Below, one piece after another: positions 59,664 through 64,000 of a DNA stretch of 64,000 nt. Location: positions 1 through 64,000 of the forward strand of contig NZ_JAHRXJ010000012.1 in assembly GCF_019104765.1 (NCBI RefSeq), written 5' to 3'. The position numbers were made by a program, and so were the translations under genes. The notes below the pieces were generated by a model. The model did no database searches. It worked only from the letters and a program-made list of their open reading frames with translations, and was not told the origin of the DNA. How positions within the stretch are numbered: the stretch's first letter is position 1; each line of letters begins with the position of its first letter. Origin of the DNA: Synechococcus sp. HK05 (lineage in GTDB: Bacteria > Cyanobacteriota > Cyanobacteriia > PCC-6307 > Cyanobiaceae).

Positions 59664-61000
59664 TGGAGGGTGTCGGGCTGGCGCAGGAATGGCAGGTTCC
59701 AGCGCAGGTCGATCCAGGGGGTGCGGTAGCCGCCGGTGAGCGAACGCAGGCCGGGGATCACGTAGGTGATCGGCGATCGCCACTCCACATAGGCGTGAGT
59801 GGAGATTGTGAGGCCTTCACGGATTGGGAACACGCCGCTGCCCCCGGAGAGGGTCCAGCGGTAGCCATCCACGCTGCTTGGATCATGCTCCAGCTCAATT
59901 TCACTGCGCATCACCGGGCCGTTCTTGGTGAGCTCCTTGGCGAGCTGAGGGTTGCCAATGGTGGTGGAGATGTCGTCCTCCGTGGCGGGGAGCGTAAGCA
60001 CCTGGTTCACCTTGCCCACAATCCCGCCGAACCGGCCCCGCTGCTTCCACAGCGGCACCACCTCCACCGGCAGGCCCAGGGGCAGGCGGCGGGCATCGGC
60101 CGGCGGGAAGTAGGCGACAGCCTTCAAGGGCCGGTCTTTGGCGTTGGGCTGTTCGGGGCGCCCGATCGTGCCCAGCCGCTGGCCGGTGCTCACCGTCTGG
60201 CCAGGGATCACCTGCAGATCGAGCACGGTGCCATCGCGTTCGGCATGCACCTTGCCGTCGTAGGCGATCTTGGCTTCCGTTACTTCGATCTCACGCTTGA
60301 GATCGTCGATCTGATAACGGCGCTGCAGGGCCTGGGTCTCGATGTTGAGCTTCACCTGCTGGTAGCTCGTCACCACGTTGCGCTCGTTGATCTTCACGTC
60401 ATCGAGATTCACGCTGGTACTGGTGAGGCCCTGCTCGGCCGACACCACGGCAGAGGAAAGCGGCGCCACCACCTCTCGCTTCGCCAACCATTCCAGGTTG
60501 CGCAACTTGCTCGAATACGTCGACTGCAGCTCGCCGTAGCGGCGCCGATCGTCGCTGTACTTCGCCAGTGCGGTGTCGAGGGCGCGCTTCTCGGTGAGCA
60601 AACGCAGCGCGTCGCGGTAGTCGAGCTTCTCGTTGTGGCGCTCAAGCTGGCGCAGGTTGCCGCGTTGCTGCTCCAGCTGCCGCTCGAGCACCGGCAGATA
60701 GAGCTGCATCAACACCTGGCCCTTCTTCACCTTCTGCCCCACCCGCACGTACACCTCGCGCACCTGCCCGCCGGAGCGGGCATTGAGGATGCCGGCGTTT
60801 TCCGGATAAATGAGCACCCCGGTGCCCTTCACTTCCGTGGGCACCGGCCAGACCAAGGCCCACAGCACCACCGAACCGGTCACCCCTGCCAGGCAAACAC
60901 CCACCTGGTTGTGGTCGCTCAGCCCCTGCCAACGCTCACGCAGCTGCTGAGCACGCCGGCGGTACCAAGGCGCGTCGGCAGTGGGGGAGGCCTGTGTCAT
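59660..61000 (-). CDS. HlyD-type membrane fusion protein
   Basis: 446 residues from the ATG at 61000. One span (VCLAGVTGSVVLWALVWPVP), the first biotinyl-lipoyl half GVLIYPENAGILNARSGGQV, REVYVRVGQKVKKGQVLMQL, two long coiled-coil arms (residues about 110-250), the returning HAERDGTVLDLQVIPGQTVS, and a C-terminal beta-barrel. It would link an inner-membrane exporter with a TolC-type duct. It is convergent with the FUSC/TolC operon and coupled to the small membrane protein. Confidence 0.88.
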   Translation of the reverse strand: MTQASPTADAPWYRRRAQQLRERWQGLSDHNQVGVCLAGVTGSVVLWALVWPVPTEVKGTGVLIYPENAGILNARSGGQVREVYVRVGQKVKKGQVLMQLYLPVLERQLEQQRGNLRQLERHNEKLDYRDALRLLTEKRALDTALAKYSDDRRRYGELQSTYSSKLRNLEWLAKREVVAPLSSAVVSAEQGLTSTSVNLDDVKINERNVVTSYQQVKLNIETQALQRRYQIDDLKREIEVTEAKIAYDGKVHAERDGTVLDLQVIPGQTVSTGQRLGTIGRPEQPNAKDRPLKAVAYFPPADARRLPLGLPVEVVPLWKQRGRFGGIVGKVNQVLTLPATEDDISTTIGNPQLAKELTKNGPVMRSEIELEHDPSSVDGYRWTLSGGSGVFPIREGLTISTHAYVEWRSPITYVIPGLRSLTGGYRTPWIDLRWNLPFLRQPDTLQ

Positions 61001-61019
61001 GGCCGCCAGCTTGCAGGAA

Positions 61020-62117
61020 TCAGTTGCCGCTGTCAGCCCCCTTCGGCCACACTCCCAGCTGTTGCAGCCGGCGCTCCGCGTCCTGAGCCCCCTGGCTGTC
61101 TTGCACCACACACCGGGCGAGCAACGGAGCTAACACCGGCACCTGGGCAAAGGCCCCGCTGAAACTGGTGAACAGCCACAGCCCTGGAGCGCCGTCGACG
61201 GCGCCCGCCAAGGGGGCCCCATTGCTACTGAAGGCCACCGCCGCCTGGTGCAGCCCAGCCACCTCAGCGTTGGCCTGCACCATCAACACCGCACGCTCCG
61301 CCAACGCCTGGCGCAACTGCTGCTCACACCACGGCGCCGGCGGCGGCCCGGCGGCGGCACCTGAGGGCGCGATCCAGGTGTGCTGCCCAAGCAAAGCGCC
61401 GCGGCCCCAGGGCACAAGGCCCGGATCCACCACCCAGGCAGGCTCCTCCAACCCAGCCGCACGACGCTCCAAAGCCAGCCGCGCAAACCCCTGGGGCAAC
61501 CAGGCCGCCGGCACACCCAGCGCCGCTGGGAAGGCCTGCAGTTCAAGCACCGCCGCCCAACTGCTGCGGAAGCTCTGCGGCAAGGCCGGCCAAAGGCGGC
61601 GGCAGCCGGCCCCCGCCGCCAACACCAGCTGATCGGCCTTGCGGCAGCGGCCATCGCTCAGCTGCAGCCGCCAACCACCCGCTTCTGGCGCGATGGCCTG
61701 CACCCTGGCGGCACACCGCTCCACCCCGGCCTTCGCCAGCGCCGCCGGCAAGCGCTCGCTGAGCACAGCGGTATCCACCTGAGCCACAGGCAGCACCCCC
61801 AAGCGGGCCAGAGCACTCAGACCACGGTTCGGCCCCTGCAAGCGCAGGGCGCAGCGCCGCCAACCGAGGGGGCCGTGGCGCCGCTGCAACTGACGCCAGC
61901 AGCGCGAAGCCCCCGCCGCCAAGCGGGCCAGGGGTGTGGCAGCCAGGGGCCAGCCGGGGATCACGCCGTAGCTGATCGCCGTGGCGGAGGCGGTGCCATC
62001 GGCCGGAACCGCATCGATCAGGCAAACCGCGGCCCCGAGCTGGCGCAGCTCCAGGGCCAGCAGTGCACCCGCCAGTCCCCCGCCCACAATCACCACGCCG
62101 GCGGGGGCGCCTGCCAT
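61020..62117 (-). CDS. FAD-dependent oxidoreductase (DAO-like)
   Basis: 365 residues from the ATG at 62117, overlapping the psbP stop. FAD-binding AGVVIVGGGLAGALLALELR, QLGAAVCLIDAV, and a C-terminal PGLWLFTSFSGAFAQVPVLA segment resembling the second FAD contact. It belongs to the glycine/D-amino-acid oxidase-like superfamily; the substrate is unknown. Coupled to psbP by TGATG. Confidence 0.82.
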   Translation of the reverse strand: MAGAPAGVVIVGGGLAGALLALELRQLGAAVCLIDAVPADGTASATAISYGVIPGWPLAATPLARLAAGASRCWRQLQRRHGPLGWRRCALRLQGPNRGLSALARLGVLPVAQVDTAVLSERLPAALAKAGVERCAARVQAIAPEAGGWRLQLSDGRCRKADQLVLAAGAGCRRLWPALPQSFRSSWAAVLELQAFPAALGVPAAWLPQGFARLALERRAAGLEEPAWVVDPGLVPWGRGALLGQHTWIAPSGAAAGPPPAPWCEQQLRQALAERAVLMVQANAEVAGLHQAAVAFSSNGAPLAGAVDGAPGLWLFTSFSGAFAQVPVLAPLLARCVVQDSQGAQDAERRLQQLGVWPKGADSGN

Positions 62118-62716
62118 CAGATGCGCAGGGTGAAGGAGCTGATCACCTGGTGGAACAGGCCCTCCACACGGGGCCAACGGGCCTCATTGGTGCTGGCAGC
62201 AAAGGTGTAGAGGCGGCCGCGGTCCACCACCACCGTGGCCAGCTCGTGGCGATCGCGATCGCTCAGGTGCACGGCGTATTCGAGGTCGTAGAAGGTGCGG
62301 CCACCGTCTTCGCGCTCGGAGGCCTCCACCAGCTCGGCCTCGCGGCCGCTGCCTTCGGGGGCGATCACCACGCGGCGCAGCTTCTCGCCCACGGCCACAG
62401 CACTGCCGAGATTTTCGAGGCTGTTGGTGCTGTTCACATCCGACACCACCAGGCTCAGGGTTTCATCGGCATTGATGAGGTCGTGGAACACCACCTGCGG
62501 GCCATCGGTCACCTGCACCCGTGTCCAGCCGGTGGGATAGAGGAAGGCGTAGCGCCCATCTGGGCTTTGGTAGGAATTCAGGCCAGCGGCGGCGGCACTG
62601 CAGGCGCTGAGCACCACCGCCAGCAGCACGGCCAACAGGGCAGTGAGCGGGGCCCGGCGGGAGTGCGCGGAGAACGGCGAGGGCAGCATGCGGCTGGGCT
62701 GGCGAGCGACCCGCAT
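62117..62716 (-). CDS. psbP: Photosystem II assembly protein PsbP (CyanoP)
   Basis: 199 residues with a lipoprotein signal ([20 protein letters not shown], lipobox LSAC). The mature part begins [20 protein letters not shown], the PsbP hallmark, followed by [20 protein letters not shown] and [20 protein letters not shown]. CyanoP is a thylakoid lumenal lipoprotein aiding photosystem II assembly. An ATG at 62689 could replace 62716. Confidence 0.9.
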   Translation of the reverse strand: MRVARQPSRMLPSPFSAHSRRAPLTALLAVLLAVVLSACSAAAAGLNSYQSPDGRYAFLYPTGWTRVQVTDGPQVVFHDLINADETLSLVVSDVNSTNSLENLGSAVAVGEKLRRVVIAPEGSGREAELVEASEREDGGRTFYDLEYAVHLSDRDRHELATVVVDRGRLYTFAASTNEARWPRVEGLFHQVISSFTLRI

Positions 62717-62772
62717 TCTGGCCCGCTGGCCCGGCCACCCCGCCTAGATTCCCCCCAGCTACCGGCAGCGCC

Positions 62773-63372
<600 letters not shown>

Positions 63373-63376
63373 CCCC

Positions 63377-64000
63377 ATGAGTCGCTACAGCGCTACCCCA
63401 CCCAAAGAACGGTTACCGGGGTGGATCCGCTCGCCGATCGGCAATGCCAGTGCCTTGGAGGCAGTGCAAACGGTGGTGAAGCAACAGCGGCTCCACACCA
63501 TCTGCGAAGAGGGCCGCTGCCCCAATCGCGGCGAGTGCTACGCCGCCGGCACCGCCACCTTCCTGCTGGGGGGCCCGATCTGCACCCGCAGCTGCGCCTT
63601 CTGCCAGGTGGAAAAGGGCCAGGCTCCTGCTCCTTTTGATACGGATGAAGCCGAACGGGTGGCGGAGGCCGTTGAGGCCATGGGGCTGCGCTACGTGGTG
63701 CTCACCGCCGTCGCCCGCGACGACCTGGCCGACCACGGTGCTTGCCTGTTCACGAACGCCATGGCAGCCATCCGCCGGCGCAATCCTCTGATTGCCATCG
63801 AGGTGCTCACACCCGACTTCTGGGGTGGGTACCGCAACGAAGCCGAGGCAATCGCCGCCCAACGCCAACGGCTAGCCGCCGTGCTTGAGGCAGGGCCTGT
63901 GTGCTTCAACCACAACCTCGAAACCGTGGAGCGATTGCAGGGCGAAGTGCGCCGCGGCGCCACCTACAGCCGCTCCCTAGGGCTGCTGGCCGCCGCCAGG
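63377..64000 (+). CDS. lipA: Lipoyl synthase (3' end outside window)
   Basis: First 208 residues. Radical SAM enzyme: [20 protein letters not shown] (auxiliary cluster Cys, CX4CX5C), [20 protein letters not shown] (CxxxCxxC radical SAM cluster), and [40 protein letters not shown]. It inserts two sulphurs into the octanoyl group of lipoyl proteins. Starts five bases after the recR stop. The gene is open at the window end. Confidence 0.95.
   Translation, partial: MSRYSATPPKERLPGWIRSPIGNASALEAVQTVVKQQRLHTICEEGRCPNRGECYAAGTATFLLGGPICTRSCAFCQVEKGQAPAPFDTDEAERVAEAVEAMGLRYVVLTAVARDDLADHGACLFTNAMAAIRRRNPLIAIEVLTPDFWGGYRNEAEAIAAQRQRLAAVLEAGPVCFNHNLETVERLQGEVRRGATYSRSLGLLAAAR

Overview
The window comes from a picocyanobacterium of the Synechococcus/Cyanobium type. 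The evidence is a GC-rich core that carries psbY, psbP (CyanoP), ycf54, the carotene isomerase crtH, and several small cyanobacteria-only families (DUF4278, DUF1651, DUF6761, DUF6737 and DUF3136 types). All calls rest on reading the sequence; no database search was run.

Left part (about 1-20.8 kb): an accessory region ending at a tRNA-Lys(UUU) gene (20740-20811, minus). The stretch 1-6.6 kb is gene-poor and visibly less GC-rich in places. It holds small exported proteins, a run of small hypothetical proteins, one OmpR-type regulator, a decayed IS3-type transposase fragment, and the 3' end of a second, broken copy of the element's primase. From 6.67 to 20.7 kb lies an apparently intact integrative element: a primase-helicase-Rep operon on the minus strand, a putative iteron origin, a sigma-70-family factor, a LuxR-type regulator, a second short sigma-like protein, a calcineurin-type phosphoesterase, small orphan genes, two tandem excisionase-like HTH proteins, and a tyrosine recombinase whose upstream DNA (two perfect inverted repeats) abuts tRNA-Lys. 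No capsid, terminase, tail or conjugation gene is visible. It therefore looks like a self-replicating satellite or tycheposon-like element with its own transcription programme. A ten-base motif, GTAGCCTCCC, sits just upstream of four of its genes on both strands and is a candidate element-specific promoter or operator.

Right part (20.9-64 kb): the core chromosome. In order: gamma-carbonic-anhydrase-like protein, psbY, two exported proteins, trmFO, a CDF-type transporter, a mazEF-type toxin-antitoxin pair, crtH, a GH13 amylase, an atypical response regulator lacking the receiver aspartate, bolA-grxD, plsC, pdxJ-ycf54, a phosphoesterase, a tightly overlapping recC-recB-recD operon, a cupin, a DEAD-box RNA helicase, a Gly-rich RRM protein, an isocitrate-lyase/PEP-mutase family enzyme, an ABC exporter, an LCP-family protein, an MgtC-like protein, a large efflux locus, an FAD oxidoreductase, psbP, recR and lipA (cut by the window end).

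The efflux locus (52.7-61 kb) has two pairs of half-length FUSC/aromatic-acid-exporter proteins, a channel-like membrane protein without a GYGD filter, a TolC-type outer-membrane protein and, convergently, an HlyD-type adaptor. Together these could form a trans-envelope export system.
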